Shown one piece after another: positions 8,252 through 16,200 of a DNA stretch of 21,436 bases (within the stretch, counting starts at the first letter, position 1; the number at the start of each line of letters is the position of its first letter). The DNA comes from CAYSRM01 sp964543205 (GTDB taxonomy: Bacteria; Verrucomicrobiota; Kiritimatiellia; UBA8416; CAYSRM01), in the NCBI GenBank assembly GCA_964543205.1, contig CAZIXB010000015.1, positions 1 to 21,436 of the forward strand, written 5' to 3'. A model generated the notes under the pieces. It saw nothing but the letters and a program-made list of their open reading frames with translations. It was not told the DNA's origin and did not search any database. The position numbers and the translations under genes are program-made.

Positions 8252-8280
8252 ATTATGCCACATCCTGTTAACTTGCGCAA
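8252..8280 (-). promoter_or_regulatory. Sigma70-type promoter for the EF-G-like gene
   Basis: -35 TTGCGC at 8275-8280, a 17-base spacer, and -10 CATAAT at 8252-8257 preceded by TGG, an extended -10. It lies between the tRNA and the GTPase gene and predicts a leader of about 45 nt. Confidence 0.6.
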
Positions 8281-8318
8281 CATCTTCTTGATGCAGGGAA
8301 TTTTCCGCCCACAAAACA

Positions 8319-8395
8319 TGGCGCGCCCGGCAGGAGTCGAACCTGCAACCACCTGATCCGAAGTCAGGGGCTCTGTCCAGTTGAGCTACGGGCGC
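8319..8395 (-). tRNA. tRNA-Arg (anticodon UCG)
   Basis: A complete cloverleaf is visible. The acceptor stem is GCGCCCG/CGGGCGC with discriminator G and an encoded CCA (8319-8321). The D arm is TAGCTCAACTGGACAGAG, the anticodon arm CCTGA-CTTCGGA-TCAGG has anticodon TCG, and the T arm is GCAGG-TTCGACT-CCTGC. It reads CGA, and CGG by wobble. Total 77 nt with CCA. Confidence 0.97.
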
Positions 8396-8449
8396 AGAGA
8401 TCAGCAGTTACGGTAAACCGGCATATTGCAACGGCCCGCATTACATGAA

Positions 8450-9748
8450 CTATTGCGGCTGATTTTTCCCAGACGATCGGCGCCGTTTCCTGGCGCGGAA
8501 TTCGGGCGCTTCTTTCACGCACTCGCCAAGAATCTTGAGCGATTTGCCGATCAAATGCAGACTGTCCGGTTTCAGTTCCGCTGGTTGACTGCCAACGTCT
8601 TTCCAGCCGGGCGTTTCCAGGTCATCGGGAGGCAAAGCAAGATTGTCCCAGTTTGCAAAGAGTCTTCCCCACTGACTGTGGAGCAGATCCCGCACAATCT
8701 TCTGGTGAGTGGTGTACCAGTATGAATCATGGTAGACAACGCTGGCAATGTATGCCCAGGGTGCCAGTATGGTTTTCAGCGACCATTCGACCGGTTTGCG
8801 CAGCGGACCCCAGTAAATTTTGTGCTGCATCCTGCTGGCAAAGGTCATTTTCTTGTAGGGTCCCACAAAATGCCAGTTCTCCTTTGCGGCATCCTGGTCT
8901 CCAACTATCTCTATTTCCTTCGGATCTCCGCAACCAAGACCTTTTTCGTGCGCAAGCCTGATGAATTTGATTTTTAAAGGGTCAAACCCCATCAGTTTTG
9001 CGGCAACCGCGTCAATAGCCACCTGGTCGGATGATGCCAATATCACGTCTTTCACCTGCGGCAGCATGCACCGGGGTCCCGGCCCATCCCCGGCAAAGGT
9101 TCCGTCCATAACCGCCATAACGCCGCTGTGGATTTTTTTCTGGATCATGAGAAGGTCTACAAGCGTCTCATGTATGACAGGATGGGTGTAATGCCTGCGT
9201 TCGTTGAGCAGACCCCCGAATGCGTTCTTCATTGCTCCGGTGGTAGTGGTAAACACATGTGTTTTCACAGTCGGCAGATGAATGATGTTCTCTCCTATAA
9301 ATCGTTTCGGTATCATGAAACCGTCCGGATAAACCTCGTTAAGGCAGAGAAAATCGTCCGCGAGGTCGCCTACAGCGTCCCGGATGTTTATCCATTCTTC
9401 GCCTTCGTAAAGATGAACATTTCTCAGCTTGTGGGCTTCGACAACATTGACATGCTTGTTTTCGCGCTCCCCAAGATGTGCGTCTATCACCACAGTCCGG
9501 TTATGGCATCCATGCACCAGGTTCGGGTCATATCCGTCCTTTTTCAACGCCCTGATCACCCCGTCAAGCTGCCATGGGGTGGTCGAAGAAGCGGGAAAAA
9601 AGAAGTGCCAGCTTATATTTATCTTCAGCGCGGTGTCCCTGTCCTTGGGGAGAACATCCTGGTAGCCGGCAAGATTCATAAGCCGGTGATAATCATTAAG
9701 CGCTGTTTCAGGCTTCGTTTTGAGTATTGCGACCTTGGATTTATTCAT
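8450..9748 (-). CDS. DUF362 domain-containing protein
   Basis: A 432-residue protein of the uncharacterised DUF362 family. Recognisable blocks are KINISWHFFFPASSTTPWQ (early), IIHLPTVKTHVFTTTTGAMK followed by NAFGGLLNERRHY, GVMAVMDGTFAGDGPGPR, and ILASSDQVAIDAVAAKLMGF, the segment most typical of DUF362. No CxxC-rich ferredoxin domain is seen, unlike some family members. The C-terminus is strongly basic (RARKRRRSSGKN). MNKSKVAILKTKP at 9748 is the likely start; a longer in-frame extension to 9949 would run across the divergent gene and is not family-like. No Shine-Dalgarno site precedes the ATG. It is divergent from the nucleotidyltransferase gene and its function is unknown. Confidence 0.85.
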   Translation of the reverse strand: MNKSKVAILKTKPETALNDYHRLMNLAGYQDVLPKDRDTALKINISWHFFFPASSTTPWQLDGVIRALKKDGYDPNLVHGCHNRTVVIDAHLGERENKHVNVVEAHKLRNVHLYEGEEWINIRDAVGDLADDFLCLNEVYPDGFMIPKRFIGENIIHLPTVKTHVFTTTTGAMKNAFGGLLNERRHYTHPVIHETLVDLLMIQKKIHSGVMAVMDGTFAGDGPGPRCMLPQVKDVILASSDQVAIDAVAAKLMGFDPLKIKFIRLAHEKGLGCGDPKEIEIVGDQDAAKENWHFVGPYKKMTFASRMQHKIYWGPLRKPVEWSLKTILAPWAYIASVVYHDSYWYTTHQKIVRDLLHSQWGRLFANWDNLALPPDDLETPGWKDVGSQPAELKPDSLHLIGKSLKILGECVKEAPEFRARKRRRSSGKNQPQ

Positions 9749-9757
9749 AACTGTGGA

Positions 9758-9787
9758 AGTATAATCTTTGTTTATTGCCCCTTGCAA
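9758..9787 (-). promoter_or_regulatory. Candidate promoter for the DUF362 gene
   Basis: -35 TTGCAA (9782-9787), an 18-base spacer and -10 TATACT (9758-9763). The expected transcription start is only about 3 bases before the ATG at 9748. This would fit a leaderless mRNA and the missing ribosome-binding site. Confidence 0.45.
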
Positions 9788-9818
9788 GAAGAGCTTTACG
9801 AAATGTCTCGATCCGGGC

Positions 9819-9847
9819 TTGAGCCTTGTTTTTACTGATGATAGGAT
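9819..9847 (+). promoter_or_regulatory. Weak candidate promoter for the nucleotidyltransferase gene
   Basis: -35 TTGAGC (9819-9824), a 17-base spacer and extended -10 TGA-TAGGAT (-10 at 9842-9847). The predicted start would fall almost at the ATG (9855), leaving the AGGA/GGGGA ribosome-binding bases untranscribed, so the true promoter may lie further upstream. Confidence 0.25.
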
Positions 9848-9854
9848 GTGGGGA

Positions 9855-10766
9855 ATGAAAAAAACACTTGTAATACTGGCTGCAGGAATAGGACGCAGAT
9901 ACGGGGGGCCCAAGCAAATGGACCCTGTGGGACCTTCAGGGGAATTCATTATCGATTATTCGATCTATGACGCGTTGAGAACTGGGTTCCAGAAAATCGT
10001 ATTTGTGATTTCGAGAGAAATAGAAAATGACTTCAAAAACACAATCGGTTGGCGCATTTCAGAACATGTGGAGACTGAATATGTGTTCCAGGATCTAGAC
10101 GCCCTACCCAAAGGCTTTGCGCCTCCGCAAGAAAGAAAGAAACCGTGGGGAACCGGTCATGCGCTGATGGTGAGCAAAAGAGCAATAAGCGGAAAATTCG
10201 CCGTAATCAATGCCGACGATTTTTACGGCCTTCAATCTTACACTATTCTCTCAAGCTTCCTGGATTCTGTCGAGCTCGAAGCATCCGCGTATGCCATGGT
10301 GGGGTTTGCCCTGAATAATACCGTCTCAAAACACGGCTCCGTGGCCAGGGGCATATGCAAGATGGACGCCAACGGCCATCTTGCTGATATAGTAGAGCGA
10401 ACCCAGGTGGAGCTTCGCGAGAAAATGCCGGGCTACGTGGATAAAAACGGTCAATGGCTGCCTTTGACAGGGCACGAACTGGTTTCCATGAATATGTGGG
10501 GCTTCACACCTTCAATTTTCCCTCGCCTTGAGGCCGAATTCAGAAAGTTCCTTGCCGATTGTGCCGCCGATCCTTCTTCAGAATTTTTCATTCCTCTTGT
10601 TGTTGATAACCTGATAAAACGTCAAGAGGCAACAGTTCGAGTTCTGGAAACACCTTGCGCATGGACAGGTGTCACCTACAAGGATGACAAGGAAATTGTT
10701 GTGGCCCGCATTTCCAGCCTCATCAAGGCGGGAGAGTATCCTGAAAACCTGTGGAAGAGAGGTTAG
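9855..10766 (+). CDS. Sugar-nucleotidyltransferase-like protein (NTP_transferase family)
   Basis: A 303-residue GT-A-fold nucleotidyltransferase. The N-terminal NTP-binding signature is LAAGIGRRYGGPKQ (8-21), followed by GTGHAL (99-104) and the metal-binding NADDFYG (119-125). This is the pattern of enzymes joining a nucleoside triphosphate to a sugar phosphate. The C-terminal half (LTGHELVSMNMWGFTPSIF; VLETPCAWTGVTYKDD) resembles uncharacterised family members and has no acyltransferase beta-helix. The ATG at 9855 follows AGGATGTGGGGA and starts directly at the signature. The frame is open upstream to 9768, but that part is not family-like. The stop codon (10764-10766) is the first base of the large inverted repeat. 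Substrate unknown. Confidence 0.85.
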   Translation: MKKTLVILAAGIGRRYGGPKQMDPVGPSGEFIIDYSIYDALRTGFQKIVFVISREIENDFKNTIGWRISEHVETEYVFQDLDALPKGFAPPQERKKPWGTGHALMVSKRAISGKFAVINADDFYGLQSYTILSSFLDSVELEASAYAMVGFALNNTVSKHGSVARGICKMDANGHLADIVERTQVELREKMPGYVDKNGQWLPLTGHELVSMNMWGFTPSIFPRLEAEFRKFLADCAADPSSEFFIPLVVDNLIKRQEATVRVLETPCAWTGVTYKDDKEIVVARISSLIKAGEYPENLWKRG

Positions 10767-10946
10767 CCCGCAATATCTCACAGAATTTCGTAGCGAGAGC
10801 GTGGAGAGTGCTGCTGCGGGGGCGCAAATTGGTAAAACGCCGGAGCAGCCGTATAGACATACTGCAATCTGGCGTTTTGCCAATTCGTGTCGTCGCAGTG
10901 GCGCTATCCGCGCTCGCAGCAGGAATTTTGTGAGATATGCGGGTTA
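10764..10946 (+). repeat. 183-bp imperfect inverted repeat, likely a long plus-strand RNA hairpin
   Basis: The left arm (10764-10841) and right arm (10871-10946) are reverse complements, with conserved blocks ATATCTCACA, GAGCG and AATTGGYAAAACGCC. The ends are TAGCCCGC and GCGGGTTA. The centre also folds: GTAT (10851-10854), loop AGAC, ATAC (10859-10862), and GCA/TGC outside it. By eye, 11 of 12 transition differences between arms keep a G.U pair in plus-strand RNA. There is no T tract, so it is not a standard terminator. It may be a MITE or REP-like element, or a structured 3'-UTR or non-coding RNA, co-transcribed with the nucleotidyltransferase gene. The reading frames inside it are by-products of the repeat. 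Confidence 0.85.
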
Positions 10947-11028
10947 GATTCTGAACCGATAAGTTTTGTTCGTTTATGTCAAGCCGTAATCCTGTAGCAA
11001 AGGCTGATTGGGTAGAAGATTTGAGAAT

Positions 11029-11053
11029 CCAGCATCCAGAAACCAGCATCCAG
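11029..11053. repeat. Direct repeat CCAGCATCCAG x2
   Basis: Two perfect 11-base copies at 11029-11039 and 11043-11053 (14-base period), themselves built from CCAGCATC-like words. They lie 10 bases before the porin-like start codon. This is the same style of short intergenic tandem repeat as at 6132-6173 but with a different sequence. The rest of 10947-11062 shows no gene. Confidence 0.65.
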
Positions 11054-11062
11054 CGCCCAAAG

Positions 11063-11887
11063 ATGAAGGACAGAAATTGTCTGCAGTCTGGCGAGTACAG
11101 CAGGTTGTTCTTCAACCTGCTGCTGTTTGTGCTTTTTGCGTACGTTCTTCGGACAGACGCAGCGGAAACTGAAGTTCATGCAAAAGCAGAAATCGTATCA
11201 TGCCACTTGTGGCGCGGCCGAACGCTTAGCGATAGTTCCTGTTTCCAGCCTTCTGTTTCCATTTTGTCAGGCGGTCTTGGATTGAATCTGTGGGGAACAT
11301 TTGATCTTGAGTCAGATTCCGGATCGGAGCGTCGCAACAGGCTGGACACAACCGCCTATTATTCAGCCCGGCACGGGAAATACCTGTTCTCAGGCGGTCT
11401 TGTGGGATATTTCTACCAGGATGATCCTGAAGCCCATGCCCGGAACACAGGCGAAATATTTGCCGGCTATTCTTTAAATATGCTGCTTGCCCCGTCAATG
11501 ACCTTTTACTACGACTTCGATGAGGTGGGAGGCTACTACGCCTCTTTCTCTGTAACCCACAGTCTGCGGGTGGCCAAAGGTTTATCCAGCCTTGATATGC
11601 AGCTTTCAATAGGGGGCGGCAACGAGGATTACGCAGCCTCGCTCCTGAAATTCGAAAACGAGGACACAGGGGAAAACTACGAGCCGGACGGAGAAACGCT
11701 GATGGATCTGACAGTGCGGTTGTCCATGCCAATAGATCTTGGCCGGAATGTGCGGCTCGTTCCCGGCGCAAGATATATGCGGCTGCTGGATCACGATGCC
11801 AGGCAGGCAGCAAGAGATGCAGGTGAAGACACAGATTCGGTTGCTGCTGTCATCGGGTTGGTTGCGGGCGCAGGCGGGAAACGGTAA
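11063..11887 (+). CDS. Predicted outer-membrane beta-barrel protein (TorF/Gcw_chp porin-like)
   Basis: A 274-residue secreted protein. From the ATG at 11063 there is a basic start, a hydrophobic core LFFNLLLFVLFAYVL (about 15-29) and a plausible signal-peptidase site near TDAAE (31-35). The mature part has alternating aromatic/polar strands and starts EVHAKAEIVSCHLWRGRTLSD, then SVSILSGGLGLNLWGTFDLE. This resembles the TorF/Gcw_chp putative porins, whose hallmark is a YLWRG-Q/I-T block followed by an NxWG strand. The frame is open upstream to 10976, but that extension runs through the direct repeat and lacks signal features. No strong Shine-Dalgarno site is seen. It converges on dnaG with 26 bases between stops. 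Transport role unknown. Confidence 0.72.
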   Translation: MKDRNCLQSGEYSRLFFNLLLFVLFAYVLRTDAAETEVHAKAEIVSCHLWRGRTLSDSSCFQPSVSILSGGLGLNLWGTFDLESDSGSERRNRLDTTAYYSARHGKYLFSGGLVGYFYQDDPEAHARNTGEIFAGYSLNMLLAPSMTFYYDFDEVGGYYASFSVTHSLRVAKGLSSLDMQLSIGGGNEDYAASLLKFENEDTGENYEPDGETLMDLTVRLSMPIDLGRNVRLVPGARYMRLLDHDARQAARDAGEDTDSVAAVIGLVAGAGGKR

Positions 11888-11913
11888 GGTGGAATTCCAT
11901 CCGCAGTCTCCGG

Positions 11914-13722
11914 CTATCCCTCCATTTCCATCTCTATAATCGATGCGCCTGTTTCCCAGGTCCGCAGCGCCTTGAGATCCATTGTAATCTGTGTGCGCCG
12001 CTCGCTGCCTTCTGGAAGAGTCTCCCTTTCGGCCTTCAACTTCTTGCGCCACATGGCAAGTATTGCGTCTTTGGCGGCATCAACAATCGACAAATCATCG
12101 CCGCGGATCTTCGACGGCTGCATCAGGACATAAGCGAAAAATTCCTGAAGTCCTTCGGGCGGATTATCCGGAAAAGATATTGCTTCATGGACCTGCTCGC
12201 CTTTCTGTGAAGCGTCGAGACAAGCTTCTGCTACCGCCCTGCATGCCTGGTCGGTAAAAAATTCAAGAGGGAGCTTCCCGCGAACAAGCTTCTCTATCCC
12301 GGGATAATCCTGAATATGGATGATGCATTCACAAAGGGCAACTTCGTCCGGAGGCCGGGATTCTTTCTTTTTTCCTCTTCTTCCCGCATTGTCCCTGCCG
12401 CCCGTCGACCTTCGACGGGTCGCGCGCTTGAGTTCGTCACTCAATGCCGACGCCGGTACTCCCAGCCTGTCAGCTGCCTCCTGGATCAATTTTGCCTTCT
12501 GAACCGAATTCGGGCTCCGGCTTATTGTATCAAGAATCTCTCGTGATATCCTCATCAGTCCAACCTCGGTGTGAGCTTTCTCCCTGGAAGAAAGCGCCTG
12601 GATCTGATATGCAACCACGGAGACAGCGCCTTCCATCAGCGCCCGGAAAGCTTCCGCGCCTTCTTTAAGAATAAACGAATCCGGATCCTGCCCTTCCGGC
12701 AGAGCTGCAATTCGCACAGCTACGCCCGCATCCATAAACAACCTTGCTGTTTTGATTGCCGCATTCTGTCCGGCAACGTCCTGATCAAAGGCAATAACAA
12801 CACTGTCGGCATAGCGATTGACAATTCTAACATGGTCTTCGGTAAAGGATGTGCCCTGGGGCGCTACTGCAGTGTTAAACCCGGCCTGATGGCACCTTAT
12901 GACATCCACCTGGCCTTCGCAGATAATCGCTTCGCCGGCGTCTACTATGTTGCGCCTGGCCTTGTTGAGGCCGTAGAGAATACGGCTTTTCTTGAAAAGG
13001 GGGGTTTCCGGGGTATTAACGTATTTGGCGCCGCGGTCATCTGTCTCAAGTGTTCTTCCGCTGAAACCCACTATCCGGTCCTGCTCGTCATGTATCGGAA
13101 ACATTATCCGATTGCGAAAGCGGTCGTAGCATCGGACGCCCGATCCCTTGCTCTTCTCCTTGCAGATCACAAGGCCAACGGTTTCAAGCTGATCGACAGT
13201 ATAGTTTTTCTTCTCAGCTCCTTTTAGCACCGCGTCCCACTGGTCTGGCGCAAAGCCGATCATGAATTCCTCAACGGTGTGCTGATCGAGTTCTCTCTTT
13301 TTCAGGTAGGCGCGCGCAACAGCCGCGCTTCGCCCTTTGAGTAATGTGCGATTATAAAATGACGCCGCGTCTTTATTGATCTTAAACAGCTCGTTCTTGT
13401 TCTTTGTGCCGGAGTCGTCCTCTTCCAGCTCCACATTTACACCGGAGCGGTCCGCCAGCATTTTTGCCGCGGTTACAAAATCAACACCTTCGCGTTCCAT
13501 GATAAACCCGAAAACATCCCCCCCGGCGCCGCAACCGAAACAGTGCCATATCTGACGTTGGGAATTAACGTGAAAAGACGGAGTCTTCTCCTTGTGAAAC
13601 GGGCATATCGCCTTGTAGGTTGATCCGGATTTTTTCAGATTCAGATACGATTGTATAACCTCGACAATATCGTTTCGGAACCGAATCTCCTCAAGAATTC
13701 TTTTTGATATTATTCGCGCCAT
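11914..13722 (-). CDS. dnaG: DNA primase DnaG
   Basis: Synthesises RNA primers at the replication fork. The 602-residue protein has the N-terminal CHC2 zinc finger with C40, H43, C61, C64 (CPFHKEKTPSFHV and IWHCFGCGAGGD). The catalytic core includes RFRNRIMFPIHDEQDRIVGF and the TOPRIM motifs with E269 (ICEGQVD) and D313/D315 (AFDQDVAGQ). The C-terminal helical region (about 440-602) should contact the DnaB helicase and is preceded by a basic Arg/Gly/Lys-rich linker (ATRRRSTGGRDNAGRRGKKK). An AAGGA site lies 9 bases before the ATG. It follows the cvpA-like gene on the same strand with 60 bases between. No rpoD is seen next to it, although dnaG-rpoD is a common pairing elsewhere. Confidence 0.97.
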   Translation of the reverse strand: MARIISKRILEEIRFRNDIVEVIQSYLNLKKSGSTYKAICPFHKEKTPSFHVNSQRQIWHCFGCGAGGDVFGFIMEREGVDFVTAAKMLADRSGVNVELEEDDSGTKNKNELFKINKDAASFYNRTLLKGRSAAVARAYLKKRELDQHTVEEFMIGFAPDQWDAVLKGAEKKNYTVDQLETVGLVICKEKSKGSGVRCYDRFRNRIMFPIHDEQDRIVGFSGRTLETDDRGAKYVNTPETPLFKKSRILYGLNKARRNIVDAGEAIICEGQVDVIRCHQAGFNTAVAPQGTSFTEDHVRIVNRYADSVVIAFDQDVAGQNAAIKTARLFMDAGVAVRIAALPEGQDPDSFILKEGAEAFRALMEGAVSVVAYQIQALSSREKAHTEVGLMRISREILDTISRSPNSVQKAKLIQEAADRLGVPASALSDELKRATRRRSTGGRDNAGRRGKKKESRPPDEVALCECIIHIQDYPGIEKLVRGKLPLEFFTDQACRAVAEACLDASQKGEQVHEAISFPDNPPEGLQEFFAYVLMQPSKIRGDDLSIVDAAKDAILAMWRKKLKAERETLPEGSERRTQITMDLKALRTWETGASIIEMEMEG

Positions 13723-13782
13723 ATCGGCAATTCCTTCCCCCCACCGGCCCGAACCCAGTTTGGCCCATTGAGCAAATCTGGA

Positions 13783-14313
13783 TCAACGATCCTTTTCTTT
13801 TTGGCCCGGCACAGGCAGTTTTCTTTCCTTGAATTCTTCACGAACTGCCGGCATAGCTCGAACAACTGCTCTGCCAAGAATCGATTCGCTGCCGAAAACC
13901 CGGTTCAAATAGTCGTGCGGCCACAGGTTGATCCCCAACAGAACAATCGCCACAAGAAATACAGAGCTGATAAATCCGGCAACTAGTCCGGCCATCTTAT
14001 CAAATTTTTCCGCCACAACCACTTTCATTACCCGTTTCAGAACAAATCGCAATACGAGCATAAGCGCAAAGGAAAACACAACTGTAGCAACAAAAGCAAA
14101 CGCATAGGTCGACCTGGCGTCCAGTCTTGAACGTTCGGTAAGCCATGCGCCAAAAGGATTGCAGAACCTGATGCCGAATATAAACGCGGTTACAATGCTG
14201 AGCAGCCTGGCTAGTTCCCCTGATAATCCGCGTTTAATGCCAAGAAGGCTTCCAAGTGCAATTACCGTAAAAGCAGCGATGTCAACGACATTAGGTACAG
14301 GAAAATTCTCCAT
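13783..14313 (-). CDS. CvpA family inner-membrane protein
   Basis: A 176-residue protein with four hydrophobic segments (about 9-26, 33-50, 70-92, 108-130) and a charged cytoplasmic tail ending PVPGQKEKDR. The first part, VVDIAAFTVIALGSLLGIKRGLSGELARL, fits the CvpA/colicin V production family (short loop with G-x-K/R-G-x). The segment DKMAGLVAGFISSVF matches the family's last-helix region (D-x-x-x-G...G). Family members affect colicin V production and envelope stress tolerance; the molecular role is unclear. The start is preceded by a weak GAGTGAG site. It lies between the TPR lipoprotein and dnaG. Confidence 0.8.
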   Translation of the reverse strand: MENFPVPNVVDIAAFTVIALGSLLGIKRGLSGELARLLSIVTAFIFGIRFCNPFGAWLTERSRLDARSTYAFAFVATVVFSFALMLVLRFVLKRVMKVVVAEKFDKMAGLVAGFISSVFLVAIVLLGINLWPHDYLNRVFGSESILGRAVVRAMPAVREEFKERKLPVPGQKEKDR

Positions 14314-14340
14314 GACTCACTCTGTTAATAGACCCGGCCG

Positions 14341-14387
14341 GGTATGCCGGCAAGGCAGCAGAAGCAACCAGTCTGCGCCGGCATACC
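14341..14387 (-). promoter_or_regulatory. 11-bp perfect inverted repeat between TPR lipoprotein and cvpA-like gene
   Basis: GGTATGCCGGC (14341-14351) and its exact complement GCCGGCATACC (14377-14387) flank a 25-base loop. A 10-base palindrome CCCGGCCGGG overlaps the left edge (14333-14342). There is no T tract on the minus strand, so it is not a classic terminator. It could be an RNA-processing or attenuation hairpin, or a dispersed repeat. Confidence 0.5.
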
Positions 14388-14416
14388 GTTTGGCGGAAAA
14401 AGCGCTGGCTGCCATT

Positions 14417-15964
14417 TCAGTTCCCAAGAAAATCCAGCCAGTCCCTGGCTCTTTTCCCAAGTCTTTCCTCTCCTGAAAGCTCGGCGCACTGTCTAAAATG
14501 GGTTATGGCCAGATCCTTCCGCCCTTGCTCGTGGTAAATAAGGCCAAATACAAAATGCGGCTGAGCGTATTCCGGTTTCAATTTCAAAGCCTTGTTTAGA
14601 TTCTCACGCGCATTTCTGTAATCATCCTGTTCAAACTGCACAAGGCCGAGCATGTAAAAAGCCCGGTGGTTGTCCGGTTTTATTTTGACTGCCTGTTTCA
14701 GAACAGTCTCGGCGGACTTGTATTCTTCCTTTTCCCTGTAAGCAACCCCAAGATTGTATGCCGCGTTGAAACACTTGCTGTCAAGCGACATGGCCTTCCT
14801 GTAATAATCTATTGCTTTCTCTATATCGCCTGCCTGATGCAACTGCAGCCCCCGACCCCATTCTTCAAGGGCTTCATTAGGCCTGCGGGGTTTATCTGTT
14901 TGCCCGGGAGACCTTGAAGCAGCCCGTTTGGCGGTTCTCTTTTTTTCCACCCTGGGGTCATCGGGAAAAAGGCGCGCAAACTTGCTGTAAACTTCGTCTG
15001 CTTTCTCTTTGTCTGCCAGGTGGCGGTCGTATACAACGGCAAGTTCCCATAAAAGATCAGCGTTCTGTGGGTTTTTATCAAAAGCTTTGTTAAGAACAAT
15101 CAGCGCCTTATCGTATTCCTTATCCTCCAACGCTTTGCGAGCTTCCTGGATAGCATCAGGACTGTCTGGTGTGCGTTGCGGCTGCTGCGCCGTATGCCCG
15201 GCAAGTTCTTTCGCCCCTGGTTCGGGTTCCGTTTCAGCGCGCTGGATTGAGGAGGCCGGCCGCGATGCCGTGTGGGCGCCTTCCAAAACAGATCCGGACC
15301 TGAATTCCTGCAAGTATCGGGAAGCTTTCTGCTCCCGCCCGGGGTTATCCGCAACTTCCAGATAATCCTCGAAGTACTCAGCCGCCATGGAGGCATCCAT
15401 TTCCCCGGGGCCTGGCTCAATGCCCGGGGCCTGCCCGCTGTGCAACATTGCCAGGTTATAAAGGGCCGGTCCGTACGCAGGATCAATTTCCAGCGCTCTT
15501 TGCAGAAACATGCGTCCCTTCGCAAGATTGCCGCTCTTAAGTTCCACAAGCGCAAGATGAGTTATTATCTTGGTAGAATTAATGTTGCGTTCAAGAGCCG
15601 AATAAAAAGAACGCCTGGCTTTATCCCAGAGTTCAAGTTCAGCATAAATCAACCCTTTGTATTCGTGAGGCAGAGGCTCCTCCCGGTTGATTTCAGATGC
15701 TTTGCTAAATGGCTCAAGCGCTTGCCTGTATTCGCCCATCTGCCAGTAGGCAATACCGAGGTTGCAATGCGCCGCGGCGTTGTCCGGATTCCTCAGAATC
15801 GCTTCCTTGAAGAGTTTTTCCGCTGATTCGTACTTCTCCCGGTGAAGTTTCCTGATACCCGCTTCGGTATGAGACTGGCCGCTGTGGTCGCTGCAACCGG
15901 TCAAGATTATCCCCGCTACTGAAACTGCCAGCAAAACAGAGCAAAATGTTCTTGCTGTATCCAT
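14417..15964 (-). CDS. TPR-repeat lipoprotein
   Basis: A 515-residue envelope lipoprotein. The ATG at 15964 has GGAAGGA just upstream and gives a clean signal (FCSVLLAVSVAGII) ending in lipobox LTGC with the lipidated Cys at 24. An 8-residue longer start at 15988 has no such support. TPR units are visible in three blocks: about 30-165 (e.g. AAAHCNLGIAYWQMGEYRQA), 265-335, and 380-505 (e.g. FNAAYNLGVAYREKEEYKSA and HRAFYMLGLVQFEQDDYRNA). They are separated by Pro/Arg-rich linkers. Such proteins are scaffolds for other envelope proteins; the partner is not evident. It has its own promoter and may be read through into the cvpA-like gene and dnaG. Confidence 0.9.
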   Translation of the reverse strand: MDTARTFCSVLLAVSVAGIILTGCSDHSGQSHTEAGIRKLHREKYESAEKLFKEAILRNPDNAAAHCNLGIAYWQMGEYRQALEPFSKASEINREEPLPHEYKGLIYAELELWDKARRSFYSALERNINSTKIITHLALVELKSGNLAKGRMFLQRALEIDPAYGPALYNLAMLHSGQAPGIEPGPGEMDASMAAEYFEDYLEVADNPGREQKASRYLQEFRSGSVLEGAHTASRPASSIQRAETEPEPGAKELAGHTAQQPQRTPDSPDAIQEARKALEDKEYDKALIVLNKAFDKNPQNADLLWELAVVYDRHLADKEKADEVYSKFARLFPDDPRVEKKRTAKRAASRSPGQTDKPRRPNEALEEWGRGLQLHQAGDIEKAIDYYRKAMSLDSKCFNAAYNLGVAYREKEEYKSAETVLKQAVKIKPDNHRAFYMLGLVQFEQDDYRNARENLNKALKLKPEYAQPHFVFGLIYHEQGRKDLAITHFRQCAELSGEERLGKRARDWLDFLGN

Positions 15965-16029
15965 CCGTTTCCTTCCTGCCCGGCACAACCGCTTTTATGT
16001 AGATTCCAGCATGCCGTTATTCGAGATAC

Positions 16030-16058
16030 CTTATAACACGATGATAAGCCGGTAGCAA
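16030..16058 (-). promoter_or_regulatory. Sigma70-type promoter for the TPR lipoprotein gene
   Basis: -35 TTGCTA (16053-16058), an exact 17-base spacer and -10 TATAAG (16030-16035) preceded by TGT, an extended -10. The predicted start near 16023 gives a leader of about 60 nt to the ATG at 15964. The spacer from 16059 to the GH4 stop holds no convincing gene. Confidence 0.65.
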
Positions 16059-16200
16059 CTAATTCCTGAACGCGTTCAAAGATTCCCGATCCAATGGATA
16101 CCAATTCACCCACATACTCGCAACCATCGCTCTTCAATGCTTTTTTCAAGCTTTGATCCAACACGGCTTGATCCGGCGCCATGCCCGACCAGCCTGATCA

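Noticed and set aside
9128..9838. 236-residue plus-strand open frame antisense to the DUF362 gene
   Set aside because: Its opposite strand has clear DUF362 motifs. No known domain or ribosome-binding site supports it.
9749..9949. 67-residue N-terminal extension of the DUF362 protein
   Set aside because: It runs antisense through the divergent nucleotidyltransferase start, including its LAAGIGRRYGG motif.
10751..10933. Several open frames on both strands across the large inverted repeat
   Set aside because: They arise from the palindromic sequence and have no start signals or protein-like conservation.
15916..16182. 88-residue minus-strand open frame after the GH4 gene
   Set aside because: It overlaps the TPR lipoprotein start in another frame and spans the extended -10 promoter of that gene. 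No family resemblance or good ribosome-binding site was seen.
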